Shown here piece after piece: positions 24,372 through 34,904 of a stretch of DNA of 64,000 bases. Positions within the stretch are counted from its first letter, which is position 1; the number at the start of each line of letters is the position of its first letter. A program made the position numbers and the translations under genes. The stretch is from Rhizomys pruinosus. Its lineage: Eukaryota > Chordata > Mammalia > Rodentia > Spalacidae. Below the pieces are notes generated by a model, which worked only from the letters and a program-made list of their open reading frames with translations, was not told the origin of the DNA and made no database searches. Location: the NCBI GenBank assembly GCA_009823505.1, contig VZQC01006311.1:1497598-1561597 (forward strand). Reading direction: 5' to 3'.

Positions 24372-24860
24372 TGTGTTGAGACCCCATTCCCACACCTCAC
24401 CATTGTGTTCAGACCACATTCCCACACCTCACCATTGTGTTCAGACCACATTCCCGCACCTCACCATTGTGTTCAGACCGCATTCCCACACCTCACCATT
24501 GTGTTCAGACCACATTCCCACACCTCATCATTGTGTTCAGACCACATTCCCACACCTCATCATTGTGTTCAGACCCCATTCCCACACCTCATCATTGTGT
24601 TCAGTCCACATTCTCACACCTCATCATTGTGTTCAGACCACATTCCCACACCTCATCATTGTGTTCAGACCCCATTCCCACACCTCATCATTGTGTTCAG
24701 ACCACATTCCCACACCTCATCATTGTGTTCAGACCACATTCCCACACCTCATCATTGTGTTCAGACCGCATTCCCACACCTCACCATTGTGTTTAGACCC
24801 CATTCCCACACCTCATCATTGTGTTCAGTCCACATTCCCACACCTCACCACTGCCTCTTG
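24372..24860 (+). repeat. 32-bp minisatellite, ~15 copies
   Basis: Tandem 32-bp unit that can be read as 'ttcagaccacattcccacac' followed by 'ctcatcattgtg'. Variants alternate 'caccattg'/'catcattg' and 'gaccacatt'/'gaccccatt'/'gtccacatt'. Because 32 is not a multiple of 3, all three forward frames read the same 32-residue peptide. That explains the 233-, 203- and 119-codon open frames here; no protein is inferred. Confidence 0.95.
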
Positions 24861-25262
24861 GGGGGATCTCAGCAGCAGGAACACTGGCCTGGTGGAGAAA
24901 TTCCAGGGTGGGGTAAACACAGCTGCCCTCCCAGCCTCTCATCACCACCCCACTGTGTCAAGCAGTGTTTTTTCCCCTCCTGCCCCTTTCCTCCAATTTC
25001 AGCTTCCAGTGGGTGACGTTGAACTCCCAGAGTATAGAAAACGATGTTATTTTTCTTTGACATAAGATTCCAAATTGAAAATATTTTCCCTTATATTGAA
25101 ATTTTATAGTCCTAACTCCACAGTTGAGCAAGCTATGTGTGCTTACACACACACTCACACACACTCACACGCACACACTCACTTTTCATTTTGAGAGTTT
25201 CACACATGAATGTTGCTTTGTGTTATTCCACCCCTCCTAGTTACCCACCAACCTCTCCTGTG
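24861..25262. other. No recognisable feature
   Basis: Follows the minisatellite. Includes a short interrupted (CA)n/(CACT)n stretch at 25145-25185. Confidence 0.5.
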
Positions 25263-25312
25263 TCCCCCTCCATCTCCCACCCCCCCCCCCCCCCCCCCCC
25301 CCCCTCAATTTC
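25263..25312 (+). repeat. Poly-C run
   Basis: About 25 consecutive C (25280-25304) in a C-rich context. Length is likely unreliable in the assembly. Confidence 0.95.
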
Positions 25313-25399
25313 CTTGTCCTTGTCTTTGATTATTTTTACATAGATTTATATATGTGTGTGTATGTACACAGAGAAAATATATTATAAATGTTTGCAATA

Positions 25400-25436
25400 T
25401 TATATATATTATTATATATATATATATATATATATA
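25400..25436. repeat. (TA)n microsatellite
   Basis: About 32 bp of TA, with an upstream interrupted piece at 25378-25400. Confidence 0.95.
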
Positions 25437-25442
25437 CACCCT

Positions 25443-25515
25443 GTATCCAAGACCAGCCTCAAATTCCCAATCTTCCTGCCTTGGCCTCCCATGTTCTGTG
25501 ATTATATGCATACAA
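25443..25515 (-). repeat. B1-like fragment, minus strand
   Basis: 'ccaagaccagcctcaaattc' then 'ttcctgccttggcctccca' resembles the central B1 region in reverse complement. Short and diverged. Confidence 0.45.
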
Positions 25516-25540
25516 TGCAGCATCCCCCAGCTGAATACCA

Positions 25541-25946
25541 TGCTGGATAGCTTTAATGTCAACTTGACACACCTGGGTTTGGGGAGCCTCAGTTGTGGAA
25601 TTGTGTCCATTGGAGTGATGTGCGACCACATCTGTGGAGTATACTCTCAATTGTTGAGTGATGTGGGAGGGCCCAGCCTACTGTAGGTGGTGCCATCCCT
25701 GGGCAGGTGGTTCTGTACTGCATAAGAAAGCAGGCTGAACATGGGCCAGGGGAGCAAGCCAGTAAGCAGCATTTCTCCATGGCCTGTGCTTCAGCTTCGG
25801 ACTCCAGGTTCCTGTTCTGAGTTCCTATGTTGGGCTCCCTTAGTGATGAATTATAACCTGGGAGATGTGAGCCGAATAAACCCTTTCCTCTCCACGTTGG
25901 TTTTGGTTAGAGTGTTCTGTCACAGCAAGTGAAGATAAACTGGAAC
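25541..25946 (+). mobile_element. MaLR-like LTR
   Basis: About 405 bp: 'tgctggatagctttaatgtc', 'aacttgacacacctgggttt', 'gagtgatgtgggagggccca', TATA-like 'gcataagaaagcaggctgaa', polyadenylation-type 'gccgaataaacc', and end 'gtcacagcaagtgaag'. Uninterrupted, so it serves as the reference for the split LTR at 13943/16003. Confidence 0.85.
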
Positions 25947-26703
25947 AGAAATTGGTACCACAGAGTGGGCTATTGCTGTGACAGACCTGACAGTGGTGTT
26001 TTGTGGAGAATTGTGGAAGTATTTGGAACTTTGGGCTGGAAAAGTCATGGAGTGCCTAGAGTTTGTTGCTGTGGAACTTGGAGCAGCTGTGCTGGAAGAG
26101 CTGCAGACAATGGAGACCTGGCTTGTGAAGCTTCGAAGGGAAGCAGAGACCATCAGGGCTCTTTATATATTTTTTCATTGAGAATCTGTGGGTTCTGGTC
26201 AACTGAGGCTGTGATTAAGAAGAGACCAGAACCTGAAGCAAAACCTATGTTGTACTGGGACAACTGATGCTGGTTAGCTGGGGCTGCAAAATCAGCTGTA
26301 AGTAACAAGAGACCAGCATCGCTGTGGTGAAATCTTCTGGGAAGAATTTCCTCAGGGTCAGCACACAGAAGCTCATCCATCTCAAGCCGGAAGCAGGGCT
26401 TGGTAATGTGTAAGACTCTCCTATATGGTTCTGGTGTTGAAATGTGAAGGGGTCACAGAGAGCAGCTGAGGCTTGGCACTGTGAGAGGTCAGGAAAGACT
26501 ATGGTGAAGGTACAGGCTCAGTTTCAGTGGAGACCCCAGTTTTTTTGGAGATGCCAGGACCATGAGATGACGTCCAAGAGCAGCAGCAGGTGTGAATGGA
26601 GCTGGGCTGGGCCTGCGAGATGAGCTGTGTGTGCTGTGGATGGCAGAGTCAGAGAAGAGAGCTGCCCAAACCCTTTTGATCCCAGAAGATTGTGAGTGAA
26701 TCC
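25947..26703 (+). mobile_element. MaLR-like internal region, 3' truncated
   Basis: Starts 'gaaattggtaccacagagtg' right after the LTR; in the MaLR group this spot holds the primer-binding site. Parallels 16298-17030 through 'cccagaagattgtgagtgaa'. Stops at a B2 element with no 3' LTR found. No conserved reading frame. Confidence 0.75.
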
Positions 26704-26707
26704 CAGT

Positions 26708-26806
26708 CAAAAGCGGTTCTCAGCCCCCATGTGGGTGCTGAGAATTGAACCTGGGTCCTCTGCAAGAGCAGTCGGAGCTCTTAACCACTAGGCCATCTCT
26801 CCAGCT
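26708..26806 (-). repeat. B2 SINE, minus strand, 3' truncated
   Basis: 'gaattgaacctgggtcctct', 'gcaagagcagtcggagctct', 'taaccactaggccatctctc' then 'cagctc' is the reverse complement of the tRNA-like head of B2. The tail half is absent. Confidence 0.9.
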
Positions 26807-27257
26807 CGCTTTCTCTTTTTCTTCAGCCCAGGGCCTCAGCTTATGGTCCTGCTTGCATTTCATTCAGCATTTCTTATTTTCTTTATAAAGCTCTCATTAT
26901 GTTTGTTTCTATGTCTGATACATTTTCATGGAAATTACAATGAAACTCATTTCCTTATCATTTTTTCTTTTACTTTTTATTTACCTGTGTGTATGTATTT
27001 GTCTGTGCACAGGCGTGTGCCTCTGCATCGGGAGGGTATGGATGGACATTAGAGGTCTCTTGTCACTCTCCCCCTTGTATTTCTGAGACTGAATGTCAAT
27101 TGGAGCAGTTATTTATTTTCAGGCTTTTTAAATAAACCAGTGGCCCCAAGTGTTCTGGTTTTTATTTTCGAAGTTTGTTTTTCATCTTGCGGTTTTTCAA
27201 CGTTGTCAGTATTCTTCATAGTCGTTACCTGTATAACAATGTTTGTTAGACTGAGTT
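26807..27257. other. Mostly unassigned; possible family E-like fragment
   Basis: 'gtgtatgtatttgtctgtgc' and 'acaggcgtgtgcctctgcat' at about 26985-27030 recall the (TG)-rich start of family E. Otherwise nothing recognisable. Confidence 0.35.
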
Positions 27258-27430
27258 TGTTTTATTTTATTTTATTTTATTTGTCTTTTCGAGACAGGGT
27301 CTCCCTGTAGGCCCAGCTGGCCTGGAACTTGCTCTGTAGACCAGGCTGGCCTTGAACTCACAAAGATCCGCCCGCCTGCCTCTGCCTCCCAAGTGCTAGG
27401 ATTAAAGGCATGCGCCACCATGCCCGGCTA
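27258..27430 (-). repeat. B1 SINE, minus strand, with (TTTTA)n tail
   Basis: A (TTTTA)n stretch, then 'gagacagggtctccctgtag', 'gcccagctggcctggaactt', 'gtagaccaggctggccttga' and 'gcatgcgccaccatgcccgg'. Essentially full-length B1 in reverse complement with a pentanucleotide-expanded tail. Confidence 0.95.
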
Positions 27431-28397
27431 GACTGGGTTTGTTTAAAATGTGTCTTCTCAGCCTACCATCCTTCATACAAATGTTTGGGAGGAGAAGTGT
27501 TTGACACTGATTCTAAAGTATTTGAGCATCCAAGTGTGCCATCCTGAGGAGGGAACCCAGGTCTGATAATGAAATTCGTTCATTTCCTCTGCACTTTACA
27601 CCCAGTCTGAAGGTGATTTCGTACAGTGTTCTCACTTCGGTCTGTCACTGAGTTCAGATGTGGAATTTTACAGTTTTCCTGTTCTGTCTGACTGGAAACG
27701 TTGCAGTATGAGGAGCATTTGTATCTGCAGGTCAGGTGCTGAGTCTGTACGGGAATATTCTCTTCCCAATGGATGACTTCTCCCTGCAGTGCAGTGATTC
27801 TCGGGTGGTCTGGTACTGCCAGCCTGTCCTGTGCTGGACCGGGGCCTCCTCCGTCCTCTCCAATAAGCAGCTCTTTTTCTCTGTCCTTGCCATCTTTTCT
27901 TTCTTTTTGACACGTGTTCCTTTTCTTTTCACTCAAATGGACATTTTTCCTGCTTTGAGCACTTGAGTTCTGAGCCTTTGGTTCCCACTCTCTGGACTCT
28001 GGGGATCTGGGTACTACCTTGATGCTGGGCTTCCTCAGGTAGGCACAGGGCTGGATGATGTTCAGCCTTTGTTCCTGGGTACAGTGCTGCGTCCTGGTAT
28101 AGCTGCCTTCAAAACCTACAGCAACTTGTAAAGCTGCAGTCTGAGCACAGGCTGACGGCCATTTTCAAACTCTACTTTTATGAATGAGAAGGACCCTGCA
28201 GGCTCTGACTTGGTCCTCTTCTCTGGACACCGGGCTTCAGTGCTGCTTTCCCTGCCATGCTGGCTGCTGAGCCCCAAGACCAGCAGGAATGGCTTCCTCG
28301 GTACTTATCACTTTGTTTCTCTATTCTATTTCTAGACTACTAAGAAGCTTGTTTTCTAACAAATGGCATAATTTCATTCTTTATGGTACTTGATAAG
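27431..28397. other. Unassigned; stop-poor block on the minus strand
   Basis: On the minus strand a frame of about 195 codons is open from ~28165 to a stop at 27580, and the same frame stays open again down to 27463. An adjacent frame is open from 28289 to 28116. This could be a decayed processed pseudogene or chance; I recognise no protein family. GC content is moderately above the surroundings. Confidence 0.25.
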
Positions 28398-28411
28398 AAA
28401 TTGTCTTTCCA

Positions 28412-28566
28412 GGCCGGGCGTGGTGTCACATGCCTTTAATCCTAGCACTTGGGAGGCAGAGGCAGGCGGATCTTTGTGAGTTCAAGGCCAGCCTGGTCTA
28501 CAGAGTGAGTTCCAGGACAGCTGGGGCTACAGGGAGATACTGTCTCGAAAAGACCAAAAAAAAAAA
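28412..28566 (+). repeat. B1 SINE, plus strand, with perfect target-site duplication
   Basis: Full-length: 'ggccgggcgtggtgtcacat' to 'gtctcgaaaagacc' and an A-tail. Flanked by the perfect 14-bp duplication 'aaattgtctttcca' at 28398-28411 and 28567-28580, indicating a comparatively young L1-mediated insertion. Confidence 0.97.
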
Positions 28567-28844
28567 AAATTGTCTTTCCAAGCCAATACTATATACACTA
28601 TCTGTCAATAAAAGCAAATTTATAAAAGTAAATAAAATTTAAAAAACAAAAAGTTTGTGTCACTTTGCAACATGTGTTTTATTTTATTTATTTTTTTGTG
28701 TATGTGATTTTTTTAATTGAAGTTTTATGTACAACATGTGTTTTAATTATGTCTTCTAAAGCATGGTATTTATTGTTCACATGGTATAGGAAAGCAAAGG
28801 ACTTGGCTAGGCAGAGGTCTTAGAGTTCATTTACAACAAAATGA

Positions 28845-28992
28845 GCCAGGACTGATGGCACATGTCTTTAATCCCACACTTGGAAGGCAGAGGCAGGTGG
28901 GCCAGCCTGGGCTACTTTGCATGTTCCCAGACAACCAGGACTACATAGTGAGATCCTGTCTCAAAATAAATAAATACAATAAAATAAAAAGA
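28845..28992 (+). repeat. Old B1/PB1-like SINE, plus strand
   Basis: 'ccaggactgatggcacatgt', 'ctttaatcccacacttggaa' and 'ggcagaggcaggtgggccag', then 'agtgagatcctgtctcaaaa' and an (AAAT)n-type tail. Diverged from the young B1 copies. Confidence 0.8.
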
Positions 28993-29397
28993 TAATAAGA
29001 AACTATGTGAATTGAAGATGCTAATCTTACAAATATTTGCTCTTATCAAGGATGTCTGAACTAGCCCAAATAATACACAAGACATGGGTAATTCTGGAGT
29101 TGCCCAGTGTCTGTGTCTGGCTCCAAGCTCTGTGGAGGAAGTATGCATTTCAGTGTTGACTAAACCAGTCTCCAAGGTTCCTACCAACACTTTGCCAATG
29201 GAATTTAGAAGTATTCAATATACCCAAAGGGCATTTGATGAGCCAACTTTACCGACCACTCAACTCTAGGGAGTCAAGACAGTGGGGAGAAACATTAATG
29301 CAGATTTTATGTCTTGGAAAAATCTGAGGATGTTGATAAAGGATTTCTGAGAAATCAGGAAGCATAACATTCACTCAGTTAAAAATTATCAGTGAAG
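28993..29397. other. No recognisable feature
   Basis: Unique-looking. The right end supplies the target-site duplication of the following B2. Confidence 0.5.
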
Positions 29398-29638
29398 GGC
29401 TGGAGAGATGGCCTAGCGGTTAAGAGCGCCGACCGCTCTTACAGAGGACCCAGGTTTGATCCTCAGCACCCACATGGTGGCCAAGGACCATCTGAAACTC
29501 CAATTCCAGGAGAACTCCAGTTCCAGGGGAATCCGACACCCTCTTCTGACCTCCGCGGCCATGGGTGCACAAACCTGCATGCAGACAGTACATTCATACA
29601 CATACAGAAATAAATAAAAAAATAAAAATAAAAATAAG
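29398..29638 (+). repeat. B2 SINE, plus strand, with internal duplication and target-site duplication
   Basis: Starts 'ggctggagagatggcctagc'. Flanked by 'ttatcagtgaag' at 29386-29397 and 29639-29650. In the body 'ctccaattccaggagaa' is followed by 'ctccagttccagggga', a short internal tandem duplication also hinted at in the 20914-21178 copy. Ends in an (AAAAT)n tail. Confidence 0.93.
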
Positions 29639-29650
29639 TTATCAGTGAAG

Positions 29651-30609
29651 CAACAACTATGTTATAAGAAATGGAATCTACCTTGGAGAAGCCCATAGCC
29701 GCTGAGAACGTGAGCTTATAGAACCATGAGACGGGTGGCTGAAGACATCAAATGAAGGCCTGTGAGCAGAAAGGCCCCTGCCGCTGGAGCCAGGAAATCT
29801 CTACAGTTACTTAAAATAGATGTTTTTTTTTTCTTTCTCTTGTTGTACTGTGTCCAGAAAACTCAGTTCAATTCTATGCTTAATTATTTATCTAAGATTT
29901 GCAAGGAGAAAGTAAGAAAGAAACAAAGAACGAAAGAAAGAAGAAAGAAATTGTCTACTGTATTCTGAATCTTTCTTTCAAACACTGTCTCTTTTGATGT
30001 TCTCAGGACTTAGTTTTGGAGTTAAGATACTAACATACAGAGGGGTAAATAAAGGAAGAAGTGTTTGAGTTGTGGGGGGCCCATATGGACTCGGTCAGCC
30101 GCCGATCCAGCAGGAGCCGCACACATCCGGGCTTCAAGGCAGAGAGTTGCCAGGCAGGTCTTATTTGTATTGGTGTACTGCGTGATGTACATGAATCACT
30201 GTCTCATTTTCTTCCTGGGAACTCTTCAAATGGAATTTTATGTCTGCTTAGGAGGAAAACAATTTAAGAAAGATGTGGATATGCCGAAGAGGTTATAGTG
30301 GAAACTATTTAAAATGATTGGAAGTCTGCAAACTGCGGTCTGCAAAGGAGAATGAATCTTATTTAGCAAGAGGGGAAGTTGAGCTGGGGTAAGATGAAAT
30401 GAAGTAAATTAAGGAGAAATACTTTGTAACTAAATTAAAGATAAAGACTGGCCTCTGAGAGATCTGTAGACTATTTCACTTAAATGCTGAGCATATTCAG
30501 ACAGGAAAGTTTAGAAATGCTTTCTAAGTGGAAGGTTCTTATAAACTATTTTCCTCCCAGAGCCTTTCCTCTTTCTCCAAGAAATAATGTTTGGTTGTTT
30601 TACTTTAAC
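29651..30609. other. No recognisable feature
   Basis: Unique-looking, with a GAAA-rich stretch at 29905-29950. The segment 30085-30150 is locally CpG-richer but supports no exon call. Confidence 0.45.
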
Positions 30610-30747
30610 TTTTTTTTTTTTTTTTTTGAAGAAGGGAGTTTGAGACAGGGTCTTACTATGTAACCCCGGTTAGCCTGGAAATTTTTATGAAGCCCAGGCT
30701 GGCCTCAAACTTATAGCTATTATCCTCTCTCAGCCTCCCAGACCCCC
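30610..30747 (-). repeat. B1-like SINE, minus strand, diverged
   Basis: A T-tract, then 'gagacagggtcttactatgt', 'gcccaggctggcctcaaact' and 'ctctctcagcctcccagacc'. Order and spacing fit an old B1 with substitutions. Confidence 0.8.
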
Positions 30748-32004
30748 CCCCACCAAGTGCCCCTCCTAACTTGACCTAATAGAACCAATGAGAAAAAAAA
30801 AAAACATGCCCTGTCCTCACAGAATGGTTGTGCCTTTGACCCTGGAATTGCCAAATATCATTGTGAATAATCACGAGGCTTAAAGTTTCTGTTTCTGTTC
30901 TTCTAAGATATCCCCAGCATCATGCCCAGTGGAGTTCAGTGGGATTTGGATGGGGCACTAGGTCCTGGCCTCATGGCTAGGCAGAGAATCGGGTACCAGG
31001 CCCAGAATCTCACTAGCTGGTCAGTCATCCATCCTCCTTAAACCTTGTTTCTTTGTCCCTACAATTAGTTGAAGATGGAGACCCCTGAGGGCTTCCCAGG
31101 TTCTGGACAGTGGGGTCCTTGCCATTCTGAGACTTGAGTTTGGAGGGTCTAGCAGTGGACAAGAACAGGCTTTTCCTCTAAGTGCCCTCTGCCGCAAATC
31201 GAGGCACAAGCATCTCTGCGGAAGATGTCTCTGGAGAGTTTGCAGTATGCGCCATGTCCACACTGCTGAGGTCGGACACACGCTGACATCCTTGATAAAC
31301 CCTGACATGTACACAAAGGGAAATAGGATCCAGAAGCAGGCTGCTGGTTTCTGACGACCCCGACCCCATCCTGCCTGTCACCTCACCCCAGACTCTTCCA
31401 ACCCTCAGGCCTTTACTTTTACTCCAATAAATGATGCCCTATAACTATTCTGACAGCTACTTTGATGGCATTCATGCTTTCAAAGTTAACACAAACCTGC
31501 AAACCCCAAGTGCTTTGAATTCCTCTTTTCTCAGATTGGCACCCCGTGGTCCTTCCGGAGGGGAAAGACATCCATATCCTTAGCTCTGGTCACACTTTCC
31601 CCATCAATCTGATGACATGAAACCACTTGACTCATAAATAAGACTTAGAGAAACCAAGGTTAAACCACCGGCACCGAAAGTGGTTGTGAGTCTGCCTGTG
31701 GGCTCTGACCGCTCCAGGGCTGTCCTGAGAGGCTGCTGAATTAATATAAACAGCGCGCGCACACACACCACACCATACCACACCACTTCCTCGGTAAGGA
31801 AGCGTTTCACCACAGACCCCTCCCTGTCTGAGCTCTCCATACGAGGACATGCATGAGCGGCGGCTGTTTCCTTATCCCTGCGGTCAGCACTAGAAATCCT
31901 GCAGGCCTTTTGTAATCTTGTTTCCTCCTGTGGGTGTCCGTCTCCTACCTTCCTGTGCTATCAGGTCACCAATGTGACACTCCCAGCAAACTTTTTTGTC
32001 TTTT
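30748..32004. other. No recognisable feature
   Basis: Unique-looking. Overlapping frames at 31021-31381 and 31604-31850 show no domain. A short CA/CG alternation lies at 31750-31785. Confidence 0.45.
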
Positions 32005-32057
32005 CCAGCATTGGGAATTGAACCTAGCCCTACCACTGAGATACATTTCCAGTACTT
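32005..32057 (-). repeat. ID-like or tRNA-derived SINE fragment, minus strand
   Basis: 'cattgggaattgaacctagc' followed by 'cctaccactgagatacattt' and 'ccag' is the reverse complement of a tRNA-derived SINE head with B-box and A-box regions. Short. Confidence 0.6.
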
Positions 32058-32059
32058 TT

Positions 32060-32345
32060 TGTATATTTATTGATTTTGTGTGTGCATGTATGTATGTGCA
32101 TCTATGTGACTGTTCATATGTGTGCATATGTAGTACATATGTGCATATGCATTTGGAGCCTAGGGGACAACCTCCCATGTCATTTCGTGGGTACCATCCA
32201 CTTTTTTATTTTTTGAAATAGAGTCCCTCATTGGCCTGGAGCTCAGCAAGTAAGTTAGGGTGACAGCCAGTGACCCCCAGAGACAGCTGTCTCCCCCTCA
32301 CTGCTGGGGTTGCAAGCAAGCACTGCCAGGTCCAGCTTCTCCTGT
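32060..32345 (-). repeat. Rodent dispersed repeat family E, copy 2
   Basis: A TG/CATATG-rich start, 'cctaggggacaacctcccat', 'gtgggtaccatccac', then 'ctcattggcctggagctcag' and 'ctcactgctggggttgcaag'. Same order of blocks as 11800-12055. Confidence 0.65.
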
Positions 32346-32417
32346 GGCTTCTAAAGGTCCATCTCAGATCTTCATGCTTAGAAGTCAAGCAGTTTACCTA
32401 TGGATCTATGTCTCCAA

Positions 32418-32436
32418 TTCATATATATATTCTCTC

Positions 32437-32471
<35 letters not shown>

Positions 32472-32500
32472 TCCAAAAATATATATGTATATATTCTCTC
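32418..32500. repeat. (TA)n microsatellite, compound
   Basis: Three TA stretches separated by 'ttctctcca'-type spacers, the longest about 30 bp at 32440-32470. Confidence 0.92.
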
Positions 32501-32509
32501 CAGATATCT

Positions 32510-32608
32510 TTGATACAGACTCTTACTAAGTTTCCTAGGCTGACCTTGAACTTGTGATCCTTAATCTCCTAATCTACTGGGATTACAATTCTGCACATCC
32601 AGACCAGC
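32510..32608 (-). repeat. B1-like fragment, minus strand
   Basis: 'gtttcctaggctgaccttga' then 'acttgtgatccttaatctcc' and 'tctactgggattacaattct' follow the B1 reverse-complement order, heavily diverged. Confidence 0.55.
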
Positions 32609-32658
32609 TTCAAATTCTTATATAGTATTTACTATAGTATTTACCAGAAACTTAGCTT

Positions 32659-32762
32659 TTTCTTTTTTTTTTTTTAATTTTTTTTATTAATTTTATTTAT
32701 TTATGTATGTGTATGAATGTACTGTCTGCATGCAAGTTTGTGCACCCGTGTCGTGCAAAGCA
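32659..32762 (-). repeat. B2 SINE tail fragment, minus strand
   Basis: A T-rich tract with 'ttatttatttatgtatgtgt' and 'atgaatgtactgtctgcatg' then 'gtgcacccgtgtcgtgcaaa' equals the 3' portion of a B2 in reverse complement, as in 20914-21178. The head half is missing. Confidence 0.8.
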
Positions 32763-34094
32763 TTTTCTTATATTAACACATTTAATGCTTAAAAACCCTC
32801 CCAACATTGGTGCTACCTTTATCTTGAGTCAGCATGCAAGGAAATAAAATACAGACATTAAATATTTTTCCACAATGTTGTGTTTTTAACAATCATACTC
32901 TTCTGAAAAAGAAAAAAAAAAGATGGAAAGTAAGAAAAAGATGACTCTAGCAATGTCCCTATGACGGAAAGCTTTTGAGCAGAGCACTTTGTGAAATCCT
33001 CTGGGTTCAAAGTAAAACTGATCTGAGTCTTTATTTTAGCTTCCTCTGTACACTTGGAGGATCCCCAAGCTGTGCTTGGTAGAGACGCTCTGGCCAGTGG
33101 ACCCCACAGCCACCTGCTGTGCCCAAGGTTGTCTGGGCACATGTAATCATCACCACCTTGATGAGAGCAGCTGCAAGTACCAGACAGGCCCTCACAGGAC
33201 TGGGCCTCCTGACCATTCCTCATGGAAGGATGGACTCCAGAGAGTCATAACAGCCTCACCTGGGACTCCGAGTCCCTCCCAGCTGTAGACCGTGGAGTGC
33301 TGAGAGGGCACGGACATCGGAGGGTCAGCTGGGTGGGGGATTCTATCTAGGGGCTTTTCTGGAAGTCATCACCAGGCTGGGCGGGCCCCTTTGGAGATGT
33401 AGCTGTTTGGGAGGGTCCCTCCCCTCTCATAGGGAGCCCCTCACCCAGGCTCTTGTTGTTCTACCAGTGTTGTTCTACCAGGCTGGACGTGGTGGAACTG
33501 CACCTTTTCTTTATCTGACACTGGTCTGTACCTATAAATTAGGTGACTACTAGACACATTCAGGAAAACTGCACGAATTAAAGTCACTCCAGCCTCTTCA
33601 AACTTCAGGTTTTATTGCTTTCTATACACGTGTACATAGGAGAGCTCTTTCTCTGTGAATCTGAAGGTAGCGGGAATAGAACAACTCCATGTTTCCTCTC
33701 ACTACTCCTTATCAAATCGGAGACAGTGAGGTCAAATCGCCGACACTGTGGGTGTATAAACTACATGAGTCATATGCTTAAAACACTTAACAATGACCAG
33801 TAAGTGAACCAACCTCCTTAACTATGGGGTTGAGTCTCCATCAGTGTACACAGTTTCCGAGAGCAGTGAGTTGTGGACTGTGTAGGTGACTGACAGATGG
33901 GAGAAGCTGACTTTGACTCAGTCTCTGTCTGGATATACTTGTCTGAAGCCTGCTTGCCTTCCATCCTAACCTCAGTAGACCTGAGTCCTTGACCCAGGAA
34001 GAATGAGGTATTTAAGGGCAGGAGATACAGACATAGAAATTTTTTTCTCATGTGCAAAAGTGGTGTTTTATGAGAATGTGAAATGAATTTACCT
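32763..34094. other. No recognisable feature
   Basis: About 1.3 kb unique-looking. 'ttctaccagtgttgttctac' near 33460 is a short local duplication. Confidence 0.45.
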
Positions 34095-34330
34095 GCTGAG
34101 ATGGCACATCTGTTTGCTAGGGTTATGTCCATAGTGCCCCGTGCTGCACAGCTTAAATGATGGGAACTTGGGCTGTGAGGGTGAGAGGTCAACATCAAGC
34201 TGGCAGCATGCTGGATTCCTTTTGAGGGCATGGAGACAGGAGCCTCCACAACCCTCCTGTGGCTTCTGGTAGTCAGGTGTTCCAAGCTCAGGGTTGGCCC
34301 TGCATTCGTCATGTCATCTTCCTCCTGAGC
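34095..34330 (+). repeat. Ancient mammalian dispersed repeat, unnamed
   Basis: 'gctagggttatgtccatagt', 'gctgcacagcttaaatgatg', 'ccttttgagggcatggagac' and 'ctgtggcttctggtagtcag' follow a mammal-wide interspersed repeat I recognise in outline but cannot name. The 164-codon minus-strand frame at 33818-34312 overlaps it and is therefore not called as a gene. Confidence 0.5.
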
Positions 34331-34378
34331 ACGTCCATCTCAATGTGCAAATTTCTCCTTTAAAAGGAAACCAGGCCT

Positions 34379-34597
34379 GGGGCTGGAGAGATGGATGGCT
34401 CAGCGGTTAAGAGCACCGACTGCTCTTTCAGAGGACCCGGGTTCCATTCCCAGCACCCATATGGTGGCTAAGAACCATCTTTAGCTCCAGTTCCAGGGGA
34501 ATCCAACGCCCTCTTCTGACCTCTGGGGTATTGCATGACATGGGTACACTCATACACATAAAAATAAATTTTTAAAAAATTAAAATTAAAATTTTTA
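34379..34597 (+). repeat. B2 SINE, plus strand, with perfect 15-bp target-site duplication
   Basis: Starts 'ggggctggagagatggatgg' and ends in a long A/T-rich tail. Flanked by 'aaaaggaaaccaggc' at 34362-34376 and 34598-34612. The head carries a 4-bp 'atgg' duplication. Confidence 0.96.
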
Positions 34598-34747
34598 AAA
34601 AGGAAACCAGGCGTGATTGAGTAGGGCCCACTGTGACAATCCCATTTTAACTTGGGCATCCATATTAAGTCATATTCTGAGGTACTGAGGACATCAGTGT
34701 CTAGTTTTAAACAGATAGTTTACCCCGCAGCAACTGTCAAGAAGGTA

Positions 34748-34904
34748 AAATGTGGGGGCGCACGCCTTTCATCCTAGCACTTGGGAGGCAGAGGCAGGCG
34801 GATCTTTGTGAATTCATGGCCAGCCTGGTCTACAGAGTGAATTCCAGGACAGCTGGGGCCACAGGGAGACCCTGTCTCAAAAACACTAAAAAAAAAAAAA
34901 AAAA
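34748..34904 (+). repeat. B1 SINE, plus strand
   Basis: 'gcctttcatcctagcacttg', 'ggaggcagaggcaggcggat', 'cctggtctacagagtgaatt' and 'agaccctgtctcaaaaacac' plus an A16-type tail. The first ~10 bases of the consensus are degraded. Confidence 0.95.

Noticed and set aside
24364..25065. Open frame of 233 codons with His/Ser/Pro-rich repeats
   Set aside because: It is the 32-bp minisatellite read in one frame; the other two frames give the same peptide. The non-repeat tail has no recognisable domain.
33818..34312. 164-codon minus-strand open frame as a gene
   Set aside because: It overlaps an ancient dispersed repeat at 34095-34330 and has no recognisable domain.
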